From contig WTPW01000409.1 in assembly GCA_009809945.1 (NCBI GenBank), positions 347,789-411,788 on the forward strand: a stretch of DNA of 64,000 nt, in the 5' to 3' direction. Under the pieces are notes generated by a model that saw only the letters and a list, made by a program, of their open reading frames with translations, made no database searches and was not told the origin of the DNA. Positions 1-12,000 of the stretch are shown one piece after another. The position numbers and the translations under genes are program-made. This DNA comes from Gigaspora margarita (lineage: Eukaryota; Glomeromycota; Glomeromycetes; Diversisporales; Gigasporaceae). Position 1 is the first letter of the stretch. Every line of letters starts with the position of its first letter.

Positions 1-429
1 TCATACTTATTGTTTTTCTTTTTTGAACTGAGGTGATAGAGTTTTGCAATTCATATCTTGAAGTTGGATTGAACATAGAATATAGCTTGGCTTGCATGGT
101 TTTGCTGATAGTTTTGGAGGTGATCCATTGTTTACTAATTGTCTTTGGATTAACACCAATGGCCAAAAAGGATCTGTACAAATGTTTGAATATTTTTTCA
201 AAGAATAAAAAATTTGTACACCTATAATATTTAAATTGAAAAATTAATCAGTATTCATTATGACAATAATGTTATTAATAAAGGGGAATATACTAATATA
301 GCATGGCTAGTATTAAAGTTAAGGTTAGATAGGTGCTGTGTCAGTATATCTTCCCTAATAAAAACCTTTAATATTATAAAGATGAATAATTTTCTGATAC
401 ATCTCATCTATAGATCCAAAATAAATTGT

Positions 430-640
430 TCTTTGTTTTTGAAAAAATTGACTAGTTTATTCTTCATCTCATATACCACATTCATAGTATTTATTTGTGC
501 TATTAAAAAGATTCTTGCAGCATAACAATGCTTATAGACATCATGAAATGGTCCATTCGAAGTGTAATCCAAACATTGTAGGCATTTGCCAGTAACAATA
601 TTTGTAACATAGAATCTATCTTATGGTATAATACTGAAAT
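430..640 (-). pseudogene. MULE transposase remnant, SWIM-like zinc-finger segment
   Basis: Read on the minus strand this segment gives TGKCLQCLDY, then NGPFHDVYKHCYAAR and a long helix (FLIAQINTMNVVYEMKNK). The Cys pair followed by a C-x-A/H-type end resembles the SWIM zinc finger at the C-terminus of Mutator-like (MULE) transposases; the first knuckle reads CxxC rather than CxC, so the finger is altered. It follows in order the MULE-like pieces at 2165-2595 and 3235-3420 on the same strand, with small inverted-repeat elements in between. Strand and order make one broken element likely. Not expressed as a protein in its present form. Confidence 0.45.
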
Positions 641-833
641 TATTAGTTAATAATTCCATCATTTGTTAAAGATAAGTAATATTTTTCTTTTCTAACTCAA
701 TTAGTTTTTTGTTGCAATATGAATCAATAATTTCTAATTTATGACATTTTTTAACATAAGGTAAATATGCCTAATTTGCACAGTTAAGCTCTATGATAAA
801 TATCACATAATATATCGATCAGATTTAGATTGC

Positions 834-882
834 TTTGGTACCATTTGATTTATCTCATTGAGATGAATCAAATGGTACCAAA
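834..882. repeat. 49-bp core palindrome (TTTGGTACC type)
   Basis: A near-perfect palindrome running from TTTGGTACCATTTGAT to ATCAAATGGTACCAAA around the centre CTCATTGAG. Related cores occur near 1023-1080, 1582-1639, 34998-35050, 35521-35576 and 38722-38779. Here it sits alone, just outside a complete foldback element, so it is probably the end of a truncated copy. Confidence 0.7.
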
Positions 883-952
883 TTCACCTGATTCTGATTA
901 CTCAACCAAGAGATATCACCTTTTAAAGTTTATTCAAAAATATAGTCCTATT

Positions 953-1716
953 TTGGCACAGTGCCTAATTTGACGCACTAAAGTTCTCTAATGATATTTT
1001 GTGAACTATTGATCCAAATTTTACGATTTTGGCACTATTCGATTCGTCATGGTGAGATGAGTCAGATGGTACTAAAATCATGTGATTCTGATCAAAAGTT
1101 CACAAAATATTATCATTTAACCAAAATAACCTGTGTAAAGCAACTTTTGAAATTAATATAAAATCGTAGATAACCTTTGACAGACTGGTTTGTTTTTGAT
1201 AATTTTACCACCAAAATGACAGCCTTGAAGAGACGATTCAAACGAGCCCAAAATTGATAAAATCTAATCACGAGGTCACAAGATCATTAAGATTTTCTTA
1301 TCATTTTTGATAAAAATTAGATTAGTTAAACTAATCAACTTTTATCAAAAGTTATACAAAAATTTTAATGATCTTATAATCCCATAATTGGAGTTTATTG
1401 ATTTTGGGCTTGTTGGAATTGTCTCTTCAAGGCTATCATTTGGTGATAAAATCATCAAAAATGGACCAGTCTATTCTATTTTATCTACAATTTTATGTTA
1501 ACTTTAATTTTTAAAAATTATATATATATTGGTTATTTGGGTTAAATGACAATATCTTGTGAATTATTGGGAAGAATCATACAATTTTGGTACCATTCAA
1601 CTCGTCTTATCGAGATGAATCAAATGGTACTGAAATCACATGATTTGGATCACTGGATCGTAAGATATCGTTAATGAGTCAAATTAGGAACTGCATCAAA
1701 TTAGGCATGCCTATCT
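953..1716. mobile_element. Foldback MITE, family A, copy 1
   Basis: About 760 bp that folds onto itself. The ends are inverted copies of TGCCTAATTTGAYGCA (near 963 and 1705). Each arm contains a core palindrome (1023-1080; 1582-1639), then a stretch reading AACCAAAATAACC and a module with TTTTACCACCAAAATGACAG...GAGACGATTC (1200-1300), repeated in inverse at 1370-1480. No ORF. The same arm order occurs at 34970-35580. It lies between two pieces of the MULE remnant. I could not fix a target duplication. Confidence 0.65.
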
Positions 1717-1722
1717 TAAGGC

Positions 1723-1966
1723 TGTTCGAAATTACAATTTCGTTTAACATTCTCCCCCCACCAGCTCTAAGAGCTCCTCCCTAGAATTAAACAGGCCAAT
1801 CAGAACGCTTATCTCATTTTAGGATTCCAATATGTCACGTGCTTATAAGTCAACCAATAATAATGTGTTTATTTTTTGCAATTTTAATATGTTTGTTTAA
1901 TTTGACCCCCCTCTTCCCACCACGCTTAAGTTTCTTAAGGGAACGTTAAACAAAATTATAAATTCA
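1723..1966. mobile_element. Small TIR element with C-rich subterminal tract
   Basis: Inverted ends read TTCGAAATTACAATTTCG on the left and its diverged inverse near 1945-1966. Inside the left end is ACATTCTCCCCCC and inside the right end GACCCCCCTCTTCCC. About 240 bp, no coding capacity. No clear target duplication was found, so the exact borders are approximate. Confidence 0.45.
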
Positions 1967-2164
1967 AATGGCCTAATAATAATTAGAATTATCAGATTGT
2001 TCAATTAAGCCTAAAAGAAAATACAACCTTCCTTGATTTAAATGTCAATTTATATTAGAGGTTATTTTGGAGTTTATTTTGTAACGATTTATATTATATT
2101 ATATATATATGTTAGTATAAAGTTATTTTATATATTATATAGTATTACATAGACAGTTTTAATT

Positions 2165-2595
2165 TACCTGCTCAATCGATTGTGCATTAAATAGTGTAAC
2201 CAATCCTGCCTCATATATTATTTGGTCTGCTCCTTGTTTATTTAAATTCTCATGCATTAATTTTCTCTATAGAGCTGCTCAATAAACATCACAACTGTTT
2301 TTTCCAGATAATTGAAACTTAATCATATGATGCATTTTTTTGGTAAAGTTATTGGTAATCATTAAATTTTTTGATAATTGATTGGAAGACAACCGGTATC
2401 AATAAATTGTAATTTCCATTTATCACACATCCAATTATTATCTAAATTCTTAGTTAATAAGGTTATTTGTTCTTGAGTAAGTGGAAGGGCAATAAGAAAA
2501 TTCTTGTAATAATTTGCAATTTCAAATGCCTTTTCTTTAGTATGGTGCCAGTCTATTATTTTAAATTCTAATGCAATTACATAGCTTATAAAAAT
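2165..2595 (-). pseudogene. MULE transposase remnant, middle segment
   Basis: On the minus strand this reads FKIIDWHHTKEKAFEIANYY, then FLIALPLTQEQITLLTKNL and NNWMCDKWKLQFIDTG before a frame break; after a shift it continues MHHMIKFQLSGKN and ends IYEAGLVTLFNAQSIEQ followed by GTAAAT, a possible donor splice site. Short, hydrophobic-aromatic helices after the DDE core are usual in MULE transposases. At least one stop and one frameshift are present. It lies downstream, on the minus strand, of the 3235-3420 segment and is separated from it by a Tc1/mariner-type MITE. Confidence 0.45.
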
Positions 2596-3018
2596 TAAAA
2601 TTTAATAATTTATTAGTTGCAACAATTTATAGTAATAATAAATAAATAAATTAATATATAAAAATAAAAAATGCTAACTATAATAAGTTTGGAATGTTCC
2701 ATTCTTTTAAATTGTTACCAAATGTCTGCATTATATGGAACTAGCAAAGTATGGTTCTATATAAAAGTCCTTCTATACTGAGTATAGTAGGTTGGTATTT
2801 GTTAATCATCACATATGAATTCCATACTATTTGATAAAGCAGTTACAAATTTTTCTAAATCCTTTATTATTATGAAGATCTTCATAATACTATGAATGCT
2901 TGCTTATAGAATCATTACAGAGAATATTTAGTTTAATGGTATTTATTGCTAATCATATTGACCAATTATTTTCTTTATTACTCAATCCTGTATTATTTAT
3001 TAATATAAATTTAGTATA

Positions 3019-3206
3019 CAGTCAACCCCCTATACAATCACCTCCTCTACAATTATATCATAATACTATATTACATTTTTATTAAAAACAATTTACTATT
3101 AAATATATAAAAAAATACCTCTATAAAAGCACAACCTCTTTATAAGCACTTTTTTGAAAAAAAGTACATATGTAACCAAATTGGTGATTGTAAAGGGTGT
3201 TAACTG
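3019..3206. mobile_element. Tc1/mariner-type MITE
   Basis: 188 bp with inverted ends CAGTCAACCCCCTATACAA and its counterpart ending GGGTGTTAACTG, flanked by TA on both sides (TATA on both sides if extended). CAGT termini with a TA duplication are the signature of Tc1/mariner/pogo elements. It interrupts the MULE remnant, so it is younger than that insertion. Confidence 0.7.
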
Positions 3207-3234
3207 TATATTTATTTAATTACTTATTTAATAA

Positions 3235-3420
3235 ACATATCAGATGGCAATGGAGTTCCATGTCTTGCATTATTTTCAACTATCATAGTTAAAATTGGAG
3301 CACAGTTGATATTAAGGTCATATTTTTCATCTAAACCAAAACAAAACTGTCTAAATTCTTAGCTATTGCATAACCAAACTCATCAGATTAGTGCTTTGAC
3401 CTGTCACAAAAATCCCAACC
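3235..3420 (-). pseudogene. MULE transposase remnant, catalytic-domain segment
   Basis: The minus strand gives EKYDLNINCAPILTMIVENN followed by ARHGTPLPSDMF. A run of hydrophobic residues ending in G-x-P/GTPL resembles the strand after the first catalytic Asp of MULE DDE domains (often written VEN-GHG-P). Upstream the frame is closed. The region is too decayed to place the catalytic residues. Together with the two segments at lower coordinates it defines an element of roughly 3 kb. Confidence 0.35.
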
Positions 3421-3904
3421 TGGGTTACCCATAGCAGAGGCACAGAAAAATTTATATATATAGATATGAATAAACCAGAATATTTGGTACAAAATGATAT
3501 AAAATGGAATTTTTAACAACAATAATTTTTGGGCAAAATTAAGAGCAGTGTATGTTTAACTTGGGCCAGGTAATATAATTAGGAACATCAGCAAGTTTCA
3601 GAAAAGTTCAGAAGATATCAAGAAATATGAAATATGGGCAAGTTAGTTGGAAACTTGCAGAGTTATAGAGAGTGAGATTTCCATCTAGAAAATATGCACT
3701 TATAGAGAGATCTTATTATAATGCATGATAATAATTACTCTAAATGCAATATATTTTATTGTAAAGAAAAAAGAAACACTTGCAGAGAATTGACTATATA
3801 GATAAAATAGGAGTAAAATTTTATAATACTATAAAAAGAATTTTTTTACTATATCAAAATGAATTTTTTACAAATAAAAATAGTATTTTTCTGTGTTCCT
3901 AACT

Positions 3905-4032
3905 CACAAGTGGGTCATCTGGGTAAAAACTAGATAATAAAAAAATTCTGCTACAGATCACCTGGGTCACCCAGTTGAACACTAGATAATAAAAAAAAAT
4001 ATTGCTACAGGTCACCTGTGAGTGGGCAGCCT

Positions 4033-4070
<38 letters not shown>

Positions 4071-4206
4071 CAGTTTTACACTATTTTTACTTCTCTCTTC
4101 CTTTTTTCTCCCTCCCTCTCTTTTTCTCTCACTCTCTTTTTCTCTCCTTTCTTTTTTTTTCTTTCTCTCTCTTTCTCTTATCTTTTCTCTCTTTTTCTCT
4201 CTTTTC
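3905..4206. repeat. Duplicated 65-bp unit, poly-A and pyrimidine microsatellite
   Basis: Two imperfect copies of a unit ending CTACAGRTCACCTG lie at about 3915-4018, each with ACTAGATAATAAAAAAA. They are followed by a pure A tract at about 4040-4069 and a C/T-only tract at about 4080-4206. The Lys-, Phe- and Ser-rich reading frames in both directions are products of this low complexity. Confidence 0.75.
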
Positions 4207-4489
4207 AATTTGTTTATTGGCTTATATTAATTTATAGATTATTACAGTTTATTGATTTGGCAGATCAGCTTGGGGAGTTATATGTTGGCAGATAATTTAA
4301 AGTCTTGTTTTTCAAATTATTATTTTTTATTTATACAAAAGTTAAAAGTTGGATGTACTAAGATCACTCAGTAACAGTACAAATTTTATAGATTTTATTT
4401 TTAAAATTTGAATATATTTATTATATTTATGACCAAATACTACAATAAAATTATTGCTTTTAATAAATAATAACTTGCTTATTACCTTA

Positions 4490-6734
4490 TTTGATAGATA
4501 GCTTCTATTAGAAGTAATTTGATTGCCAGCATTAGAAAAAAGATGCCCACTTGGAATTGAAGTAGCAGAAATTAATAAATATTTACATGCTATTTTACTT
4601 AAGATAAGAAAGACTTTTTATTTGCATGCTACTACTTATAAATATCAGCTAATCAGGTAAAACAGATGCTATTGATTTATTAAAATAGTCGTCAATTCTA
4701 TCTATATCATTTATTTTATTTTGATTATTACCAGAACTGAATACTTTTCTTATAAAATGAGAAGTAGTAGTTTCTTCAGGTGGTTCTAATTCATTAGCTA
4801 TCATTGTATTTTTTCATGTTTTAAATTTAGTTTGTAATTGTTCAATTATTTGGTTTTATATTTATTTAGACCATGTCTTATTGATTTTAATCATGGATCC
4901 AGTATGGTAGCTATTAATCTAATATTTTTTGAATTCTCAGAACTTTTCTAGTAGCTCTACAAAGAATTATAAATGACATCTTGAAGTTTTGAAATTACTG
5001 TTTGGGGTTTGAATAGTTCTTCATATCATCAAGATTATCATTACTAAAATCCTCTGTTAATAACCCTTCATCTTAAGTAAAAATATAAATTATTAGTTTA
5101 ATAAACTTGGTTTATAAAATAAGGTACATTTGATATAAAAAAATAACTTAATATTTTACCATTGAAATTCTCTTTAATTAAATCACTATCAGCATGCTCA
5201 AACTTTAATGCTTCAATGCTTGAGTTAACAACTGAAAGAGTTGTATATTGAGCTTTACTAAAATAGGTTGTTAGATCATCAAATGGCTTAAAAATTTCTA
5301 CTAATTCCTTTAATAATTCCTATTCATAATTTTTAACTATTCAATTGTTTAATTTACTAAAATCCTTTTTAACATCATTATCATCATCAATTTTTGAAGA
5401 TGCAATGTTTTAAAAAGCCATTCAATTGCTGGTTGCAATTTTAAAAATCTTTTTAAAGTTAGATAAGAGGAATTCTAGCAGGTTTTGTGTCTTCAATAGT
5501 ATGCAAAATAATTATTGGTTTGTTCTATTTCATCATCCTCAGTATCTGATAGCTTTCAGGTATATATTCAAGATTATATTCTTGGGCAGGATTATTTGCT
5601 TGATTTTTTTTTGATTTTCTAGATCAATTTGTGCCTTATCAAGACATTGACTTTGTTTCAATAATCAAAAAATTTAATAAGCTTTTGGATCTGTTTAGTA
5701 TATAGATTTATAAATTTTAAAGCATGAATAACAGTAAGCTAAAGTGTGTGTGCAACACAAGGTAAATGTTCTATACTATTCAAATCTTTAATTGCTTTTT
5801 TTATATTTGCTCTATTATTAGTTTATTTAATCCAAATTCTTCAATTTTAGATCCCAAATATTTTTTTTATTCACTTGTATATGGATATTTGAAAAGTTCA
5901 ATGGCTAGTAGTACATCACACACTTCAAATTCAGATGTTAACCAGTGAAGAGTTATACCTATATACCCATTATTAGCATGGAATGTCCATAAGTTTGTAG
6001 TTATGGAGGCAGTTTTACAAGTATTTTCAAGTAAGTTGTTAAGTCTTGTATAACCTTTTTGATAAGCTATATCAATATTTTTTCTAACACATTTATTGCA
6101 TAGTGGTTCAAATGCAGAATCAAATTGCTGCATCATTTTTGTATACCCTTTTCCATTTACAGTATTAAATAGTAAAGAGTCAATATCTAACTACAGTAAA
6201 CTCTCTATAAGTGCACGCACTTGGGACTGGACTTTAACAACATGCACTTAGAAAAACAATAATAAAAGTGCATTTATAGAGATCATATAATATAGTTTGG
6301 GCCCAAATGTAAGCATGCATTTAGAGAGGGTGTGCACTTATAGAGGGTGCACTTATAGAAGGTTTACTGTATTCAGTTGTAATTTGTTTTAACTTAGCTT
6401 GTTTTAATTTATTGTGCAGTGTTACTTTTTTAAACATTTTATTTATATTTAACTAACAGTTTTCATTTGATTCTAGTTCTAATTCTTCTGGTCCAAAAAC
6501 TCTATGTACTTGATATAAGTGTGTTTTCATATTTCCAGTTAATCTATCATGTTTATATTTTTTATCACACTCAATTTATTTATCTTTTTTAAGTACAATT
6601 ATTTTACAAATATCTTGAGTATCTATTTCCTCAAAATACTTCCAAATATAACTGTGCTTTTTCTTTGAAACAACTAGATTAGAGATATTTACTCGGATTT
6701 TTTTTATACTTGGCTTTTCTTCAGGTTCATCCAT
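4490..6734 (-). pseudogene. Decayed BED-type hAT transposase, copy 1
   Basis: The minus strand starts at ATG 6734 (MDEPEEKPSIKK) and enters a BED zinc finger: SYIWKYFEEIDTQDICK, then an internal stop and ECDKKYKHDRLTGNMKTHLY (Cys/Cys...His/His spacing). At 5930-6000 it reads TTNLWTFHANNGYIGITLHW, the conserved hAT block around the first catalytic Asp (Asn here). Near 4500-4570 it reads LISATSIPSGHLFSNAGNQI, the hAT dimerisation block, normally SERLFSxAG. A 176-bp MITE interrupts it at 6194-6369, and stops and frameshifts are spread throughout. Inactive as it stands. A foldback-element end starts 22 bp upstream of the ATG. Confidence 0.75.
6194..6369. mobile_element. Tc1/mariner-type MITE inside hAT copy 1
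   Basis: 176 bp flanked by TA on each side, with inverted ends CAGTAAACTCTCTATAAGTG and the counterpart CACTTATAGAAGGTTTACTG. Inside are further direct and inverted copies of GTGCACTTATAGAG. It interrupts the hAT reading frame between the BED finger and the catalytic domain, so it arrived later. Confidence 0.75.
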
Positions 6735-6755
6735 GGCTTTCTTTAATCTGCACTA

Positions 6756-7020
6756 CAGTCAGGGCATATTCCAAATTGGAGATCATTTGAAATCAAAGAT
6801 CTAGAATGATCTACAAAATTCAGTAAAATTTGATTGGCCCTGTTACATTTTTTTACATCATTTTTTTTCAAAGGTTTTACAAGATTTTTATTTATACTTG
6901 TTACTAAATAATATTTGAAATGATAATATAAAACCTCTACTTTCAATTACCCAATTAATCCCTGATTATAACTTGAGCTAAAAACAGTAAGTGAGACCTT
7001 AAGATTAGGATTTTTTGATA
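6756..7020. mobile_element. End fragment of the CAGTCAGGG foldback element
   Basis: Starts CAGTCAGGGCATATTCCAAA and continues TCTAGAATGATCTA...TTTGATTGGCC, matching in order the left end of the element at 36442-38672. No second terminus is visible before the tandem array at 7160, so this is a truncated copy. Confidence 0.55.
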
Positions 7021-7159
7021 CAAAATTTGCTAGTTGAAACAAGTGAACTTGTGAGCTTTGTTATTACTATTGGGTGTTGTTTGTAGAATTACTGTTTATT
7101 AGTGTGTTTTTTTTTGGTTTATTAAACTCTTTTCATTAGAACTAAAGCTTTTCTCTCTT

Positions 7160-8125
7160 TTGTACTGTAGGTTTCTTGGATGTAGCATAGTAGTTAGATT
7201 TTTTGGACATAGCATAGTAGAATTAGATTTTTTTAGATATAGTATAGTAGAGTTAGATTTGGAACTTGTAGTACAGTAGAGTTAGGGGAGTAACAAAAAT
7301 CAGGTGATTTTTTAGGGGGAAGGGGGGGTAAAAAATATTGAATTTATATATAGGAACCTGACCAAATTTATATTAAAGAGGGGAGGAGGGGGGGTAGGCC
7401 TCTAATAAAAAATAATCAGGTGATTAATGACACGGCCCTTATCTTTAGGACAGGTAGAGCATGATAGAGTTAGATTTTTTGGACATAGCACAGTAGTTAG
7501 ATTTTTTGTACATAGCATGGTAGAGTTAGATTTTTTGGATGTAGCACTGTAGATTTAGATTTTTTGAACATAGCATAATAGAATTAGATTTTTTTTGGAT
7601 GTAGCATAGTAGAGTTAGATTTTTTGAATATAGCATAGTAGAGTTAGACTTTTTTGATATAGCATGATAGATAGATTTTTGGACATAGTATGGTAGAGTT
7701 AGATTTTTTGGCATAGCACAGTAAAGTTAAATTTGGGACAGGTAGCATAGTAGAGTTGCATTTAGGACAGGTAGCACCAGTAATGTAAATTGGATCCACA
7801 CAGTAGGTGCAGTGCACATAGATTTAAATTTGCACGTATATTGGGCTCCTCATATATATAATGCACATATAAATTTTTTTGTTGTGCTTTTTTTTTTGCG
7901 TTGCATTTGTGCCAATAAAACTTTTTAGAATTTATAACACTAGGTAGCACAGTAGAGTTGGATTCAGAACTGGTAGCACAGTAGAGTTGGATTCAGGATA
8001 GATAGCATGGTAATAAATTAGTAATATAGTAATTAGATTCAGAATTTATAGTATGATATTTAGATTAGTAGTATAATAGTTAGATTTAGGATTTATAGCA
8101 TGGTAATTTGGTTTGGAATTATTAA
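7160..8125. repeat. Tandem array of about 30-bp units
   Basis: Degenerate copies of a unit like GACATAGCATAGTAGAG + TTAGATTTTTT, 26-31 bp long, repeated more than 20 times. The array is interrupted by a Harbinger-type MITE (7285-7438) and by an unrelated stretch (about 7785-7945). Unit length and sequence vary, and there is no leader or conserved spacer pattern. The minus-strand frame giving KNLTLLCYIQKKSN-type repeats is a by-product of the array. Confidence 0.8.
7285..7438. mobile_element. PIF/Harbinger-type MITE 1 (TTA duplication)
   Basis: 154 bp flanked by TTA (7282-7284 and 7439-7441). The left end is GGGGAGTAAC...ATCAGGTGATTTTTTAGGGGG and the right end is ...CAGGTGATTA...GGCCC, with G-rich tracts on the inner side of both ends. 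TTA/TAA duplications and a GGG start are shared with elements at 15982, 19571, 40150 and 43960. Confidence 0.65.
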
Positions 8126-9037
8126 CACAGTAGTGAGATATAACAGTAATAAATAAAAAATTATAAAATAATTTTGTAGTTTTTTTTTTATTTTATTTTT
8201 TATGTATATTTTTTATTTTTTTTTATTTTGATAATTTTTATATTACATAGCATACTGGTATTAAACACTAATAGTGTGATTTTTTAACATCCTTTTATTA
8301 TTTATTTTATTTCTTTTTTTTTAAAAAAAATTATTTTTATCATAATTCAGTAATTCAGTTAAAATTCGAATAAGACTCTAGAATCATCTGACTGCCAATT
8401 ATTTCTAAATAAGGTGCAGATCGTTGATGACCAAATTAGGGACTGCACTAGTAGAAGATTTAATATTTTCTTGATAGCATTATTCGTAATACAATCAATA
8501 TTATAGATATATTCATAATACATTTTTTATTTACTTTTATTTTTCTTTAAAAAATATTAAAGTAAATGGTGTTATGATATTACTAATAACAAGATAGCTA
8601 GGTTTGGTTAAGATTATAAATAATTTAAAGTAGTAGATAAGGTAAAGAGAATTGGTATTAATAATTAAAGAATTGTATTAATATTGTAACTTTGAATATG
8701 ATTAAATAGTAATATAATTGATAGGAGCAATAAAAATAAATAAATTAAAATTTTTTTTGATTTAAGTATGATTAATAAAATATAATATTTAAGATTAATA
8801 ATTATATAACAAATAAGTATGATTAATATAAAAGTTATTTTTGGCTTTGTATTGCCTACTATCTTTTATTATATTTTATTTAGAATTGAGTTCTAAAGCT
8901 TTATTGAAGGTAAAATAGAGACCTTATATACAAATTTCTCAAGCACAAGAGTTTTATCTATTTACTATATGGCAGGATATCTTTTCTCCTTCATATATAA
9001 TATTATATTATTGATGCCCATCTCTAATACTGTCTCC
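8126..9037. other. AT-rich intergenic stretch
   Basis: No coding frame or paired inverted ends. Around 8405-8455 is GGTGCAGATCG...CAAATTAGGGACTGCAC, resembling the terminus of the family A foldback element. The last 35 bases, ending ATACTGTCTCC, resemble the end of the 290-bp tandem unit found beyond the LINE, which suggests the LINE landed in or beside such a unit. Confidence 0.4.
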
Positions 9038-9079
9038 TTTTTTTTTTTTTTTTTTTTTTTTTTAAGCAGTCACGCTAAT

Positions 9080-12000
9080 ACTTTATTAAGATTCTTGAAA
9101 TTACATTTGTAACTACATAGAACTACCTAATACTTAAGTTCAGCATCACCCGGACACCCAGATAGTACCTAAGTGCGACCTGCTACACTATCTTGAGTTG
9201 AGATAAACTGCACATCTAACTACTTAAAGTCCATAGTAGAAGGGTCTTCCCCTTTCATGCAAGCCCTACTATTGTCTTCATTGTTTCTTTTTTCACACAT
9301 TCTTCTTTTTCTTCTAGCTGCCTTCTTTTTTCTTCCCTCTTTTGTTGATTTAGTCTCCTATTGGCAACTGGCTTCTTTCTTTTATCCTTCTCTTCATTTT
9401 TCCTGTTATCTTTTTTTCTCTTTCCCATTTGTTAACTTTTCCACATCATATCCTCCATACTTGTTCATAGAATGTGTTCCAGGCTGTTTTTACCACTGTA
9501 CTTACAAATTTTTTCCTTGGCTTTGTCTTTAATAGATGCGTCAGCCTTGTGTGCGTGTCTTCTGGAATCAAGCCTTTGAAGTGCTTCTCTCGTTGTGACC
9601 TCTTCTGCTTCTGATTTCCTATATAAAGCTATATATAGTACATATGGTGGGACTTGGAGCCTTTCTTCTTCTTCTAGTCCTTTCCATGCCGTTGCAATAG
9701 TTACTTTCTGTATTCATTTCTACAGACTTGCCTGCCCTTTGCAAGATGCCAAATGTGACTGTGTTTCTTTAATCTTGTCTAGACATACTTGGCACTCTAC
9801 CATCATATAAATATCTGGTCTTCTCTTGTTGAGTTCTTCCAATGTCGGGAGCTTCTCCATTATGCATTTTATCAGTGTGTTCCTTCTTGTATTATAGTGT
9901 ACTTCTTTTGAGGTATTTATTATTTTCCAGAAGTATGCCCAGTTGTATGATATGGTCTCTGTCTCAGGTTCTAGGCTCTTGATTGCTCTTGTTTCTCACT
10001 ACTCTGCTCCTACTCTAGTGTTTATTACTAGTTTACATAGTAGATGTGCTGGTATATCGATTCTTTTATTTTCTCACTCCAAGCAAAATTCTATTTCTTT
10101 ACATCTAATCTCTTCTGTGTATATTATTTTTTTGCTTGTCACGCCTTTTTTTGCAAGAGCATCTGCTCAATTATTCTATTTATCCTTGCTGTTAACTCTT
10201 AACTTTAAATAGCGCTATTTTCAAATTTTTGATTCTGCAAAGGTCTACAATCTTCATTATCCATATCGCATTTTCCATTTTCAGAATCTTGCTTTTCTCT
10301 GTATGCTGCAGGCCTTTTCTTATACTTCTGATCACTATTTCGCTGTCTGTATATATTTCTCCTGTTTTTCTAGTGGTATCATTAGCAGGGCAGCCCATAT
10401 TGGCACTAATTCTGCTAGAGTTGAGCTTGGCCATCCTTCTAGCCCTAAAGCTATTTCTTCTTCTAACCAGTCTTGTGCTTCATTAGTTTGCACATATCCA
10501 AGACCCATGTTTCTTTATGTTGTACCTTCCTTGGGCTTCAATTTAACTGTACTATCAGTGTATATTATGTACCTCTTATTGTTTCTTATCTTATTCTTTT
10601 CTAGCATCAGTACTATCTCCTCCTCAACATTTCCCCTTATTTTTTGTCTTTTGACGATCTCTACTTCTAGTTCTGCCAAAATCTCTAGGCTTCTGAATTC
10701 TCTTTTGTCACTTTCTACTCTTTCGTCTTTATCTTTTCCTCTAGTTGATCTAGCGAAGTCTTTATCTTGTTTTCCCTCTTCTCTACTAATGTCTCTGGTA
10801 TTACTTTTATCTCACAGTTCAATCTTATCCAATGTTGACAATACTTGTCGCTTTCTACTATTCTATCATCAATTTTTGTGCAACCTTCACATATACAAAT
10901 CTCTGTTGCTATTTCCTTATCTAAGCATTGAGTCTGCTAGTGCTCTACTAGTATTTTTCTTTTTTCTTTTTTATTATCTTACCCATCTTCTTCTCTACTC
11001 CTTGAGGGCCATATACTATCCACTCCTTTTTTCTCTTGTCTTTCAAAACTTTCTCCCAATCTACTTTTAAGACTTGGATATTATTGCTTCCTGTTTTAAA
11101 GGACTCCTTAACCTCTCTACTATCTGACGATTTTAGAACTTTTGCTTCTAAGTCTTTAAACTATTCTACCTTTTTACCCTTACTTGACAGGCCTTGGTAG
11201 CCTTTGTATTGCTACCAGGTGATTATTCTTTCACCATCTAAGTCAATAGTTGGTTTACGTAGATTAGGCTAACTTCTCCTATTTTGGCACTATTCTTTTT
11301 TCATGTTAGCTTCTCTATGAGTTTTGTATTCTAGTACTATGCTTGAACACCGTCCATAGCTTACTTTCTGTTTGGACGTTTATTCCCAGGTTTTTTCCTT
11401 TTATAATTATTAGACAGGCCAGGTTGTCGTGTCAGCATGCTCCGGTACATGGTAGGCTGTCTGTTTCCTATACATCTCCTATTATACCTGCTCTCTGACA
11501 ACCTTGGGTTATTCTTAACTTTGTTAACTGACCAAGGCTATCCCATCTATTTAATCTATTTATCAGCCCACTTATTTGTTTCGCTGTTATCTTCTGCTGT
11601 AGCGTTCTGCAGCTACCAAGATCTTTGTGCATTATTATACATTTTCTAATGTTCTTAGTAAGTTACTTTTTTGTTTTGCTAATCATAGTATTGGCTGATG
11701 TATCTCATTTAGCTCTCTCTCTAACATCTTTGTTAATTGTAGCATATATCTCAGTTTCGGTATTATCACCATATTGTTTATGTATACAATCTGGCTTGAT
11801 ATCATTTTTTTGTATCTCAGGTCTCTTACTATCTGACTTAGATACCTTTTGCTTTCTTTTTCACTTGCTTTTCTCGCATTTTACTGTTTAGCCAGATTCC
11901 CAATGACCCTACAATCTTGTTTCTTGGCTCTTCTTTTATGGTACTCTTTCCAAAAATTACTTTTTTTTCTTTTGGCTTGGTATTCGTATTCATTACTACC

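Noticed and set aside
4005-4237. Lys/Arg- and Ser/Phe-rich frames on both strands
   Set aside because: Products of the A tract and the C/T microsatellite.
7160-8125. CRISPR-like array
   Set aside because: Unit length drifts, there are no unique spacers of constant size, no cas genes, and the context is eukaryotic.
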